DNA of 64,000 bases, taken from Panicum virgatum (taxonomy: Eukaryota; Streptophyta; Magnoliopsida; Poales; Poaceae). The notes below the pieces were generated by a model. The model saw only the letters and a program-made list of their open reading frames with translations. It ran no database searches and was not told the origin of the DNA. Each line of letters begins with the position of its first letter. Positions within the stretch are counted from its first letter, which is position 1. The stretch is from positions 21,089,924 to 21,153,923 of the forward strand of contig NC_053141.1 in the NCBI RefSeq assembly GCF_016808335.1. Reading direction: 5' to 3'. Of this stretch, positions 22,648 through 34,742 are shown one piece after another. The position numbers and the translations under genes were made by a program.

Positions 22648-23002
22648 CATGCCCCCAGTTTCGGTGTAATTTATCTGTTGCTCCAAAATTGTCTCAAATC
22701 ATGATTACTTCTCTGTACCAACGCTCCAACCAGCATTTAGAGCAATTCCTCGTATCATGTGCACACGGCATGCTTCAGTACCGCTGGGTAAAAACTCTTC
22801 TTTGCCCTTGGCCTTTCGCCTTCCGTCCGCACAAATTAATCGCGATGATTCATTTTCTGTCTTTTCGCCCGATCCATCTCTTTCATCTAGCCGATAAATA
22901 ACACCTCTTGGCTTGACATCGGCAACAAGCTTTCTCTAGCTACAGCGCCTTTCGCCCCTCTTCCTTCTTCTCCGAGCCAAAAACCCTAGCCTTTCCGTAG
23001 CA
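22648..23002. other. Tat element spacer between LTR and antisense ORF
   Basis: Contains the polypurine tract of the Tat element on the - strand. On the + strand it is the likely leader of the antisense ORF, with a pyrimidine-rich tract and 'aaaaaccctagcc' just before the ATG. Confidence 0.5.
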
Positions 23003-23689
23003 ATGGCGGGTAACAAGCGTTCCGGCGAAAGTCCCTCCAACGATCCTCCAATGATCTGCCGCCGCTGGGAGTAATGCTTCTCTCCTCATGCTCGATTACC
23101 CTGATCTCATATGATTATGATCTCCTGTTTCTTCAATCATTATGCAGGGACAACGCTCCTCCTTCCTCGGACTCCTCCGACTCAGAGCGTCCTTTTCCCG
23201 GTGCCGATGAAGGCACCGTAGAGTACATCCGCCAGTTTCTCCGAAATAAGGACGAAGCTCGGCAAAACTACTCCCAGAAGACCATCCGGTCCCAGCGCCT
23301 CGCCACCGAGCTAGAGGTGGCAGAATCTGACCGGGCGGTCGTCCGGGCTCAGCTCACCGCCGCCGACTCCAGGGTTGTATGTAAGTCATTTTCTTTACGC
23401 AGTGGCCCCCTTTCTTCTCAGACTTCCCCTTTGATCCCTTGCTTTTTCAGTCCTGGAGACGCAAGTCCAGACCCTCCTCGCTGCAGCCGCCACCGCAACA
23501 AGTTCGGTGAACGGTCGCGGCGACACCATCGCCGACCGCCTACGGGACGCCCCTCGCCGCGTTCGAGAGGTCGCTGGGCACGGGGTCCGCCGAGGTGCTG
23601 CCGTGGCCCTCGCCATGGCCCAGTACCAATCCGGCCACGACTTCCAGCAAGTGGAGCCGGTCGACCTCGCCCTGGGCGGCGAGGAGTAG
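23003..23689 (+). CDS. Spliced ORF antisense to the Tat retrotransposon (aORF)
   Basis: Three exons join without a break: 23003-23070, 23148-23380 and 23451-23689, giving 179 codons and a TAG. Introns of 77 and 70 bp start GTAATG/GTAAGT and end GCAG/TCAG. The protein starts MAGNKRSGESPSNDPP, has a Ser/Asp/Pro-rich acidic stretch (PPSSDSSDSERPFPG), then an Arg/Glu/Gln-rich, probably coiled-coil helix (SQRLATELEVAESD to LETQVQTLLAAA) and a basic part. After the TAG the same frame stays open for about 44 more codons, so the natural end may have been later. It lies on the strand opposite the gypsy pol and LTR, between pol end and 3' LTR, where Tat-lineage elements such as Grande are known to carry antisense ORFs. 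Function unknown; there is no recognisable domain. Confidence 0.6.
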
Positions 23690-24097
23690 GAGGCCTTCAA
23701 GGACCTCGCCGACGACATGGAGATGGCAGCCTCGGCCATCTCTGATGATATTAGTATCGAGGCAGTCATCGGCAACGTGTTTGCCGATGAATATATTTCT
23801 AGGAGTAGCATCAGTGTACTAGCCTGATCATTAGATCGGCCTTTTGTAAAAACATGATCAATGAATCAACTCCTTTTCTGTCAATGCAATTCTCTGAATT
23901 TTGTTGTTGCATCATCTGACAAACAAAAACTCAAACTGACTTGAATTCAAACATCCAATCTGAGCAAAATCAATCTTTACTGTTGTGTAGATTTTTTGCA
24001 CTAAGGGAGATACATGTCATATCGGCCATCATGACTTTAACCGATAACACCAATCAATCGGCTATGCATCCACCCAAACACTAGGATAATATTTCTT
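23690..24097. other. Antisense-ORF downstream region of the Tat element
   Basis: Read-through coding-like sequence to about 23825, then AT-rich DNA with a plausible + strand 3' UTR. No other gene. Confidence 0.4.
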
Positions 24098-24300
24098 CTA
24101 ATATTTCCCATTGAGAGCTCTAGAAAATTCTTCTCCTTCAAGCGTTTCCAAAATGTATGCATTACTAGGAACACATCTGTTTATTCTGAATGGCCCTTCC
24201 CATGTCGGTGACCATTTGCCGAATTTTGAACTCTTTGTTCCTATCGGCAGAATCAACTTCCAAACCAATTCTCCTTGAGCAAAGCTTTTAACCGCGTGAA
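24098..24300 (-). pseudogene. C-terminal end of Tat-type gypsy pol, truncated
   Basis: On the - strand, SFAQGELVWKLILPIGTK, then KFGKWSPTWEGPFRINR and NAYILETLEGEEFSRALNGK: the integrase C-terminal region of Tat-lineage gypsy pol. Homology begins at about 24300; upstream residues in the same frame do not match, so the rest of pol is lost. It belongs with the LTR at 21526-22647. Confidence 0.8.
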
Positions 24301-24857
24301 TCGGAGGAGAGATGGAGGGGATCGAAGTCTCCGATGGATGGGGAATGCAATGCACCACTTGGCAATGAATTCCCACAGCCCAAACTTCAAATCACCGCAC
24401 GGTGTGAAGAGAATAGAGAAAGGGCGGCGGTGAAATTAGGAGTTAGGGTTAAAACCGATGTCAATTGGTATATATAGTTCAAGTGACTGTCGGAAGTTCC
24501 GACGAAAATAAAACCCGCGGCCGAGAACCATCAGTCGGAAGTTCCGACGAAATGTAACATGCTCACATGACACAGGTCGGAAGTTTCGACCAAAGGGTCG
24601 GAAGTTCCGACGAGTTCAAAATACCTCCAGGAACAGATTTTGAGAGGAATTTGATTTGGAGTTTGATAGATCTCGCTTGTAGACATATGAGACAACTTGA
24701 TTCACAGTGATCAGCCACAAACAACAATACATAACCATGATCACAAGAATCAAGCATTGATCCAAAGATCAAAATCCAAATTTTCAAAATAACTCACACA
24801 AATAAACTCTTTCTATCCTATCTAGGCAACAAACAAGTGTATATGCAATAAGTCAAG
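24301..24857 (-). mobile_element. 3' non-coding end of the copia element, with palindromic repeats
   Basis: The region lies downstream of copia pol on the - strand and upstream of a truncation near 24300. No 3' LTR is recognisable. It holds three or four copies of a near-palindrome described separately. From about 24301 to 24480 the origin of the sequence is unclear. Confidence 0.45.
24487..24615. repeat. Cluster of gtcggaagttccgac palindromes
   Basis: gtcggaagttccgac occurs near 24488, 24533 and 24597, with a variant gtcggaagtttcgacc near 24575. The word is self-complementary except for its centre. Related words recur in the 5' LTR of the same element (about 30915-30990). Confidence 0.8.
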
Positions 24858-27800
24858 CCAAGTTACGAGAGTCTAAGACATTTGGCTCACTCCTCAAAGC
24901 ACAAAACCTTTGCTCATCTAGAGGCTTAGTAAAGATATCAGCAAGTTGTCGTTCGGTGCTCACATGACATAGAGCGATATCTCACTTAGCCTCATGATCC
25001 CGTAAGAAATGATGTCTTATGTCTATGTGCTTTGTTCTAGAGTGTTGCACCGGATTGTTAGCTAGCTTGATAGCACTCTCATTGTCACACAAGAGTGGAA
25101 TCTTACTAAACTCAGAACCGAAATCGCTCAAGGTTTGCTTCATCCACAAGAGTTGGGCACAACATTCACCTGATGCAACATACTCCACTTCAGCGGTGGA
25201 TAAAGGAACTGAATTATGTTTCTTTGAACTCCAAGATACTAGAGAACGACCAAGAAATTGACATGTTCCTGTTGTACTCTTTCTATCTACTTTGCAATCG
25301 GCATAATCTGAATCGGAATAGCCAAGTAGATCGAAAGTGGAGCCTTTGGGATACCACAAGCCAAGGTTAGGAGTGTGCACTAAGTATCTCAAAATTCTCT
25401 TAACAGCCATTAAATGACATTCCTTAGGATTGCCTTGAAATCTTGCACACAAGCACACACAAACCATAATATCGGGCCTAGATGCACAAAGATAAAGGAG
25501 GGAGCCTATCATTGAGCGATATACCTTTTGATCGACCGACTTTCCTTCTTCATTTAAATCAAGATGACCATTTTGTGCCATGGGTGTCTTGATGGGTTTA
25601 GCATCGGCCATGTCAAACTTCCTGAGTATATCATTTACATACTTAGTTTGACATATGAAAGTTCCTTCCTTCATTTGCTTGATTTGAAACCCAAGGAAGA
25701 ACTTCAGTTCGCCCATCATAGACATCTCAAAACTCTTGGTCATGATCCTACTAAACTCATCACACCATTCTTGATTAGTAGAACCAAATATAATGTCATC
25801 GACATATATTTGGCACACAAAAATATCAGATTTAACTTTTCGTATGAAAAGAGTAGCATCGGCTTTGCCTATTTCAAAGTCTTTTCTTAAGAGAAAATCC
25901 TTAAGGCATTCATACGCTTGCTTAAACCCATAGAGCGCCTTATGGAGCTTGTACACGTGGTTTGAATGCTTTGGATCTTCAAAGCCCGGCAGTTGCTCCA
26001 TATACACCAACACAGATAGGGGGCCATTCAAAAATGCATTTTTCACGTCCATTTGGTAAAGCTTGAAATCATGGTGAGTAGCATAGGCTAATAAAATACA
26101 AATTGACTCAAGCCTAGCTACGGGTGTATATGTTTCATCAAAATCCAAACCTTCGATTTGAGTGAAGCCTTGAGCAACCAATCTTGCTTTGTTTCTTGTT
26201 ACCACGCCATGTTCATCTTGTTTATTTCGAAAGACCCACTTGGTTCCTATAATATTTTGCTTGGGTCTTTCTACCAAGGACTAGACTTCATTCTGTGTGA
26301 AGTTGTTCAATTCTTCTTGCATAGCCATCACCCAATCCGGATCATTTAAAGCTTCATCTACCTTGAGAGGTTCCAAAGAAGAGACAAAGGAGTAATATTC
26401 ACAAAATGTAGCCAAACGAGAACGAGTGGTTACCCCTTTACTTATGCTCCCAAGGATGTTATCCACAGGATGATCCTTTTGAATGGTTTGAAGAATTCTT
26501 GGATGAGGGATTGGATCTTGATGTTGAATTGGTTCAACTTCTTGTTCAACTTGTGGTTGATCTTGATTTGAGGTTGATGGTTCTTCATGGGTCCGGATTG
26601 TTTGACCGGTTGAAGTAGATGGCCCATGAAACATCAACCCATCATCTTCATCTTGATCAACTTGCTCTTTAGGCTTTACTTCACAGGTAGCTAACTTTTG
26701 GATAGCCTTGTTTGATGGTTCTTCCATGCGTACAATATCAACAACTTGCTCCCCTTGAGAGCCATTAGATTCATCAAATGTCACGTCACACGCGACTTCA
26801 ACACAACCGGAGGTTTTGTTAAAGACACGATAGCCTTGAGCATTTGACGCATAACTAAGTAGAAAACCTTCATCAATTTTAGGTGCAAACTTAGAGCTTT
26901 TGGGCTTCTTGTTGAGAATGAAGCACTTACTTCCAAAAACTATAAAGTAAGACACGTTAGGCCTTTTACCAAGTAGTCGTAGGCCGTCTTGTTCAAGATC
27001 TTGTGTAGGTAGAGACGGTTGATAGCATGACATGCCGTGTTGATTGCTTCGGCCCAAAATTGATCCGGGATCTTGTATTCATCAAGCATTGTTCTTGCGG
27101 CTTCAATGAGAGTTCTATTTTTCCTCTCAACAATTCCATTTTGTTGAGGGGTATATGGAACCGAGAACTCGTGACCAATGCCCTCTTCATCAAGATATTC
27201 CTCTATGTTGGTGTTCTTAAATTTGGTGCCATTGTCGCATCTCACTTTCTCGATCTTGGTCTCAAATTTATTTTGAGCTCTTCTTGCAAACTTCTTGAAA
27301 GTTTCTTGCACTACACTTTTATTATGTAAAAAGAATACCCAAGTGAAACGAGAATAATCATCGACAATGCCAAAACCATATTTGTTACCACCAATGCTTA
27401 TGTATGACACGGGGCCAAAGAGATCCATATGTAGAAGTTCAAATGGCTTGACGGTGGCGACAATCCTCTTTGATGGATGTGGAACACCAACTTGCTTTCC
27501 AGCTTGACATGCACTACAAATACGATCTTTCTCAAAAGAAACATTTGTTAGTCCTAGGATGTGTTCCCCCTTTAGAAGCTTGTTGAGATTTCTCATCCCA
27601 ACGTGAGCTAGTCGGCGATGCCATAACCAGCCCAAGCTAGACTTTACCATCGAACATGCGTCATGTTGAGCCTTTTCTTGCGAAAAATCCACAAGATAGA
27701 GCTTTCTCTTGAGCACACCCTTGAAAGAAATGGAGCCATCACTTCTTTTAATGACGGTTACACCCTCGTTAGTGAACAAACAATTGAAGCCCGAATCACA

Positions 27801-28032
27801 AGTAACCAAGTGACTCAACTAAAAGAACTTTTGAGAGAGAGAACTTTGAGTTTAGAGTGATGTTACTGGTACCAAGCACTTTTCCTTTTGATTTCCCGCA
27901 AAGGTTATGAAATGATCTCCATTTGATTCCTTTATTGAGTTGAACATACTCATTTCTCCGGTCATATGATTTGTACATCCACTATCAATCACCCATGTTG
28001 ATCCACCGGAGGAGTATCCCTACAAAACAAGT
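24858..28032 (-). pseudogene. SIRE-like Ty1/copia pol remnant (integrase, RT, RNase H)
   Basis: Read right to left. The integrase part (27818-26940) has HRRLAHVGMRNLNKLL, CSACQAGKQ, HMDLFGP, RCDNGTKF and NGIVERKNRTLIE, the zinc-binding and DDE residues. The linker and RT start lie at 27057-26281. RT/RNase H (26277-24982) has QMDVKNAFLNG, YVDDIIFGS and DYADCKVDRKSTTGTCQFL, and continues past a premature stop after HHFLRDHEAK to TERQLADIFTKPLDEQRF, ending near 24858. Breaks: a stop at 26278-26280, a TGA at 24982-24984, and frame changes near 27000 and 27800. It is a dead copy; large gag, coiled coil and overall order fit the SIRE/Maximus lineage. Confidence 0.8.
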
Positions 28033-30771
28033 TCACTCCTTTCTTTTAGGTACCCAACGATACTTGGGTCCTAGAGTGTTAGTTACAAGCACCATGGGCA
28101 CCCACACATGGCTCTTCACCTTAGTGTTCCATGTGCGGTGATCCACAAATTTTGCAACCACTTTACCACGGTGGTTTCTTGTTAACACATAATCAGCATA
28201 AAAGGATACATGAGATGATTCTTGTGCCTTGATCTTTATTGAGCTTGAGGCTTTGAATTTGTCTTGCTTATGTGAGGATGCAACAATCTTGGCACCCTCA
28301 TCACATGTAGTACCTCTCTTGACAAACTTGACATGACTACTTTCATGACTCTCATCATTTCTTATGCGGATGGGAGTAGTCATGTTCACTAGACCCCCTT
28401 TTGCACCCAAGGCGGCCTTATTCTTGTTTTTGACAAATGGAATGGCTTGTGGAGTACCTTGCCCATTCCTACCAAGTCCCTTACCTTTCTCAAACCCAAA
28501 CTTGCTCATATATTTTGAGCCAAATCCCTTGGTATGTTTCTCAAACTCACCTACCCTTGGTGAGGGATTTTTATTTGGGACTTGCATATGAGATGGAGCT
28601 TCTTGCAACAATTAAGTGAGTCTAGTGATCTCTTTCTTCATTGCATTCATCTCAACATGGTTAGTAGCACAAGTTTGAAGATCAATGTTATAGCACCAAG
28701 CACAACCATTACTTGTTGAAGGACTAGATGAATTGGATGTCTCTCTAGTTTTAGAGGAACTCTCCCAAAGAGTGTTAAATTTAACTTCAAGTGCCGTGTG
28801 ATTGGCTTGCAAGATTTTTACGCTTTCTTGAAGTTTCTCATTATCCTTCCTCAAGAGAGTGTTAGTGTCATTGACAAAATAGAATTTTCTAGTCAAGTCA
28901 TCCACCATTTCCTTTTCGCTACAGAGCGACTCTTTCATCTCAAGAAGTGTGCCATCCTTGACTTTGATTGAGTCCATAAGCTTCTTGTTTTCCTCCCTTT
29001 CATTGGCGAGGTTCCTTTCAAGAGCTTTGGATTTTTCTCTCTCAAGTCTAAGCAACTCCTCTTGTGATTCAAGAGTTTCATCCAAATCATCTAGCTCCAT
29101 TATTAGTTTCATCATTTTAGTTGCCGCACATTTACCGTATTTCTTGATTAACTTAGCAATTTCTGTTTCATCATCTAGTTCATCATCCGATGAGTTTGGC
29201 GAGGTTACCTTTGGGCCTTTTGCCATGAGGCACATGATAGGATCTTGATCCTCATCGTCGGTGAGATCTTCAAATAAGCTTGTGGGATGAGGAGATGATG
29301 CTTTGAATGCCACTGTTGCAACATCTTCTTTTTCGGATTCGCTTTCTTCATTTGAATCCCACGCTTGACCAAGATGAGCTTCACCGGCCTTCTTCTTGTA
29401 TTTTGATTTATCTCTCTTGGATGAGCTCTCATTAGTGTCTTTGTTCTTTTTCTTTTCTTCTGGACAATCCGCAATGAAATGCCCAACTTTATTACAACCA
29501 AAATATGGCCTATTTGATCTTCTTCTTGAATCATATTTCTTGTTCTTGCCAAAGTTTCAGAAGTTGCCTTTTCTCAAAACTCTTCTAAAATTTTTGATAA
29601 AGAATGCCATTTGCTCATCATCAATCTCATCATCTTCATCATTGCTAGAGTCTTCATTCTTTGAGAAATTGGTGGCCTTGTCTTTGCCTTTTGACTTTGC
29701 TTGGAAGGCCAAACCATTGTTCTTTGCAGCTTACTCTTGAAGTTCGGCCAAATCTTGATTAATCTTGACTCTCTTTAATTGATCATGGTGAGCTTCAATT
29801 CTTCCTAAGACATTTTCAGTGGTGAAGTACTTGAATACTCTTTCGGCTCTTATTAGGCTAGGCAAAGTGACATCTCTAGCCATGTAGACGGTCAAGAGCT
29901 TGTCCACAATCTCACGGTCACCCCACTTGTCACCTCCAAGTGATTTGATTTGATTTGTAATCTTCTTCATGCGGTTGTATATCTCTTTGACACTTTCATC
30001 TTTCTTCATGGAGAAGAGACTCAATTCATCTTCCAAAGTCTTGATTCTTGATTTACGGATTTTTCTTGACCCTTGATGATTTACTTGGAGAGTGTCCCAA
30101 GCATCTTTGGCGGTTGGTGCATCTTCTATCTTGTCAAACTCGTCGGGGCTTACGGATGTGTGAAGAATGTTCAATGCTTGAAAATTCTGTTGCAACACAT
30201 ATGATTGGACCAGTGTTAGAGTTTCATCTTCATCCGGAATTTCACACCCTACTTCCACAACTTTCTAAAGATCCTTGTGGATTGCATTGAGGTAACCGAA
30301 CATCTTAGTCTTTCATTGATTATAGCCGGTGCCATCAAAATAAGGAGGCTTGCCCATGTGAATAGATGCGTTGTGTTCACTTGGAATTTGAAATCTGTAA
30401 TCATGAGAAACTCGACGATAATCGGTTTTTCTTTTTGCCTTTGATGAGCTTCCCTTGTTGAGTGAGCGTGAGGGTCTAGCCCTCTCATCGGAGTCGGAAT
30501 CATCACTTGACTCAATGACAATTTTGTAGCTAGGTTTCTTCTTTTTGCTTTTCAACTTTTGATTTTTCTTCCATTCCTTCCACTCAAGGTACGACATCTC
30601 ATCATCGGATGTCTCTACACCACTTTCGTACCCACCATTTGTATTCCTAACTTTCTTTCCTTTTGAACTACTTGTATCAACAACCTTGTCGTCATCTCCC
30701 TTCTCATCATTGGGTTTGCCATCTCCGACTTCATTGATCGGATCTTTGGGTTCTTTTGGAGAACTAGGCAT
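28033..30771 (-). pseudogene. SIRE-like Ty1/copia gag remnant
   Basis: The start is MPSSPKEPKDPINEVG at 30771, 42 bases after the primer site, followed by an acidic and Lys/Ser-rich N-terminal region. The conserved gag core follows (30258-29731: SYVLQQNFQALNILH, DAWDTLQVNHQGS, MKKDESVKEIYNRMK). The zinc knuckle area lies near 29560-29450 (CNKVGHFIADCP, first Cys apparently lost). A long coiled coil is at 29313-28612 (LESQEELLRLEREKSKALER). Stops at 30310-30312 and about 30265 fall where Trp is expected, and there are frame changes at about 29730 and 29560. Capsid function is lost. Confidence 0.75.
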
Positions 30772-30812
30772 CTTTTCTTCTTCAGGCGATTAGTCCCTAG
30801 AATGGAGAGCCA

Positions 30813-30824
30813 AGCTTTGATACC
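30813..30824 (-). other. tRNA-Met primer binding site of the copia element
   Basis: The - strand reads tggtatcaaagc, close to the plant initiator tRNA-Met primer site tggtatcagagc. It lies a few bases inside the LTR end and fixes the element's orientation. Confidence 0.75.
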
Positions 30825-30825
30825 A

Positions 30826-31600
30826 ATTGAAAGGATCTTGATGATGCCTAGAGGGGGGTGGATTGGCGAACCTGTGAAAAACCTGAAAAAATCTTCGCAG
30901 CGGATCAGACTAAAGGAAGTTCCGACACCTTTGTAGGAAGTTCCGATGGACAGGAACTTCCGACACTAGTGAAGGAACTTCCGACAAGAGTAATATTTTA
31001 AACGAATTACAAGTTTTTAGATGAACCTGGGAATTGTGTTTGAATCATAAGTTCGCCAATAGGTCCTAGAGTGACCTGCAAGTGATCTCCCACAACGGAA
31101 CACTCCACAAAAGTAGATCGGTTCAAAACGAGCTCAAAGTCAACAATAACAAGTTAAGAACAATAAGACCAAGAGACACTCGATTTGTTTCCCGAAGTTC
31201 ACACCCAAAGGTGATACGTCTTCGTTGAGGAAGGATTCAAGAGTCGACGCTCAAGAATCCCTATGCTCCTCACCCAAGCGCGAGATCACCTCTCAAGCCC
31301 GAGGTCACTTACTATGAGATGTTGTTGTACAAACTTCCCGGGGCGCACACACACGAGAGGACGCTCCACGGGCGACGCCTAACCGTCTAGAAGCAAGCTT
31401 CAAGAGTAACAAACGCGAATCAACGATTGGAGATGCGTCAAGTGCTCATGAGATGGAGATGGCTGCTCTCAAAGTCAAAGACTCAAGTTTGCACTCAAAT
31501 CTTGTTCTCACCCAAACCCTAGCTCGAATCCTCACAAGGTTTAGCTCTTGGAAGGATTGGGGAGAAGTATTGGAAGCTCAAGAGTGTTTTGTTCTCGCGG
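30826..31600 (-). mobile_element. 5' LTR of the SIRE-like copia element (right end uncertain)
   Basis: The LTR end abuts the primer site. The sequence includes four diverged copies of the ggaagttccgac / ggaacttccgac palindrome at about 30915-30990. The right end merges near 31600 with a Tekay-like LTR, and I find no TG start or TSD there, so the boundary is approximate. Confidence 0.55.
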
Positions 31601-34323
31601 AGGCAGCAGCAGCACAGACCTCCTCGAAGTCAGTGGGAACACAACCTGCTCATAAGGGATACAACAACAACCCTGAGTATACTAATACTCAGCAAGGCTT
31701 ACCTGACTATGGGTATACTTAGCCCATTATCTAGACATGCAAAGCTTTTTGGCTCGGAGTTCTTTTGTTGAAAGCCTGCTAGCGGTGAATCCTTACTTTC
31801 AATATTTTAGCTCCATTTAGTATATCGAGTATTAACTAAATTCGCTTAAGCATCTAGAGCACACATGGTGGATCAGATTATCCTTCAGTAACATACAAAC
31901 CAAACATTTCCATTCCGTTCTCATTCCACTTCTTTACTACGATGTGACACAGTGACCAAGGCTCTCATATCCGCGAGTCACGGCGAATCGATCCGATTTA
32001 ATCTTGCAAGGTGGACCTAACTCACACGACACATGCAAACCCCGTCGGGCCACACACGTCAACTGTTCCCATCATCACCCCGACGTCTAAGGATGCCTGC
32101 CAAAACTCGGGTGAAGGGTCCCTCACGGTGAACTCCCGGAGAATCCGGAGGCGACATACAATCTAACACCCGCCATCATACCACTCCCAGAGTAGCAGGT
32201 CGCGATTCAAAGTATCGTTGCAAATCAGGTAATTAGCTTACCGGTTTCGACTACCTCCTACTCCCGCCATGTGGTTAGTACTATTCAATCCTCGATCAAC
32301 AATGCCAACAATGGTACAGTCCTCAATCGACACAGGCGGAGGCTTACTTTCCATCCATTTCATATCCAGAACCAATTCATCTCCGCCCGGTCTTCATTTC
32401 TCTTTTCTCATTGATTCATTCTCAAACCACATTGCCACAAGTAACAAGATCTTAAATCTCGCGAGTGACAGGAATCACTCGACTTCTACCGAGATCCTAC
32501 TTAGCAGAGCATTTCTATTGACACCTGCATACTAGTATAGACCCTCAGGTACCTAGAGAGAACATGCATACTAGGGTTCCATACAACTCCTAAAACGTAA
32601 ATGCACAAATATGTAAAAAATATTAATATACTGAATTTATGGGTTATACTCCGGGGCTTGCCTTGCAAGGTACTCACGATGCAATGCGAGGTAACTAAAA
32701 AGAAAGACATGACTAGCATCAATTACCACTGATCACAAAATACTGAAAAGCACAAACGCATAAAAGGATTTACTTAACAACAAAAAGAAAAGCTGCAGCT
32801 AGGAATGAAATAAATGCAAAATATAACTTGCAGACCTAATCGAGCCACCCAAAAATTACCAGCAAGACAAGATATTGGAAGAACATGCAACAAAAATTTA
32901 ACAACATTTATTGGTGATAGAAAACATTTATTTTAGCCCTAGGATGGAAATCAAGCAATAATAGATCCACAAACATACACATAGGCTATGCACCTGAAAA
33001 TTTTTCAGTGAAATACACATGCAAAGAGTAGGCTACCACAAAAATTTCAGGATTTTTAGACAAACAGAACAACAGATACAAAATAAACTAGCTTATGCAC
33101 ACACCAAAATTTTAGCTGGGGCAAAAGTTACATTTCAGATGCATGAGTATTTTTCCTCTGAAGATCTTGATTTAAGCAAACTAACAAAATTTATTTTGTA
33201 TTTTTAGCCTTTTTCTATGATTTGTTATGCATTTATGAAATTTCAACCGAAATAAATGGTTTTGGAAAACAAAACAAAACCTAAAAAGGGCTGACGACTG
33301 GGCCCCACCCATCAGTGGGAGGAGCCCAGCCCAGGTCCCTCCCCTGCTCCGCACGCACGCCATGGCCGTGGCCATAGCCACGGGCGCACAGCGGCGGCGG
33401 CGTTCCGCTGTCGGCGGCCCAGGCCGGCGGAGGGGCGGGGCGCGCCCACGACCAGGGGTGCGAGGCGGCCTCGGGGCGCGTGATGGCGGCGTTGGGCCCC
33501 GCGCAGGGCGGCCCCGTGGCATGCGCGCGCTGCAGCGCAGAGCGCTAACGGCGGTGAACCGGCGGCGGCAACGCCGGTTTTGAACGGGGAATGGGACGGG
33601 GAGGTAGAGTAGGGCGTGGGGAAGCTCACCATGCTCTAGAATCGAGCGGAGGTGGACCAGAGGTAGGGGATCAACGGAGGGGGCGGAGCTCCGGTGAAGG
33701 CAACAATGGTGGCCGGCTGTGGCGGGCTCGATTCGGCCGGCGTAGGGCTCAATCGAGCTCGTGGAGGGGCGTAGGAGGTGAAGGGCGAGGTGGAGCGACT
33801 CGGGGCGGGGCGAATCGAGGCGCGGTGGCGAGGGGTGGCCGGCGCGGCGAGCTGCGGCGCACTGCTCGGGCTCGGCTCAGTCTGAGCTCGAGGATGAAGA
33901 AGGGAATGGGAATGGATAGGGACGGCGCGGAGAGCGGATAAGAGCGGCGCGCGAAGGGTGAGGTTCGCCGGCGGTGTCGCGCCGGTCGCGGCATGGGCGT
34001 CGCGTACGAGCACAGTGGCGCACAGGAAGAAACAGTGATCGTTTTGACTGAATTTTGACTCAATTTGACCGGACAAAAACTCAAAATTCTATATAGGAAC
34101 TTGAAATTTGGCGAAAATAAAAGTTGTAGAGGAAGAGGATCTCTACAACTTTGATTTTGGGTGAAAGTTGATTCGAGACCCGGATCAGGGAGAAAAATGA
34201 GATCGAACTCAGCTAAACCGAAGTATACTATGCAAACTTAATTAGTGCTAATGACCTTGCTTACACCCATAATTAGCGGATTAAGCACATGATTAGCATC
34301 ACGATTAACACTGGGGTGCTACA
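31601..34323 (-). mobile_element. Tekay/Del-like gypsy LTR, long, truncated at left
   Basis: On the - strand the right end begins TGTAGCACCCCAGTG, close to the TGTAACACCCC start of Tekay-type LTRs. The paired words 'aaagttgtagaggaagagg' and 'cctctacaacttt' follow at about 34119-34160, also typical. Near 31660-31730 lies the 'ctgagtatactaatactcagcaagg' region seen in grass LTRs of this kind. A GC-rich block (33290-34010) gives long shadow readings on both strands, none convincing as a gene. No internal region follows, so it is a solo or truncated LTR of about 2.7 kb. Confidence 0.6.
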
Positions 34324-34402
34324 CATCTCCAACTTGATCCAGAAACTTATATCCGCTCTATTTCTAGGGAGATGCTCTACATTAATGAATATTACATTAT
34401 AT
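34324..34402. repeat. Copy of an mEF-G intron 2 segment
   Basis: About 79 bp starting catctccaacttgatccaga is nearly identical to 39803-39880 in intron 2 of the mEF-G gene, in the same orientation; two or three mismatches are seen. Similarity ends sharply on the right, and on the left the copy abuts the Tekay-like LTR end. Confidence 0.8.
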
Positions 34403-34742
34403 CTCTCTCTTTTGAGTAAGGCCGAATTGCACCTATTGCAGCGCCACTCGATCTCTAATCCTGATCAGAACAAGCACGATGGAGATGTGCGGATGCGGCT
34501 AGATGGTGACAAGAACTCGAAACTCGAAAGGACTAAAACTAAGACCAGTAACTTGACACAACCCAAAGTAATCGAAGACTCAACAAGCCCTAACCAAGCA
34601 GTTCTAGTAAAGGTTCAAAGGGTCTATAGGATTTCGGGTGAACCTAATCTAGCAATATTTTGGCTTTTCTGGACTATAGGAAAAGTAAAACAGCGAAGAA
34701 AAAGGAAGCCTCTCACCGGTAAACCTTGCTCTGATTACCAAT
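34403..34742 (-). mobile_element. Internal 5' region of a second minus-strand LTR element
   Basis: Immediately left of an LTR end lies gctctgattacca (34728-34740). Its - strand reading tggtaatcagagc is a tRNA-Met primer site with one inserted base. The rest shows no intact gag frame. Confidence 0.45.

Noticed and set aside
33181..34084. GC-rich readings of 73-146 codons on both strands
   Set aside because: They lie within the Tekay-like LTR, match no family and overlap on opposite strands, as expected from composition alone.
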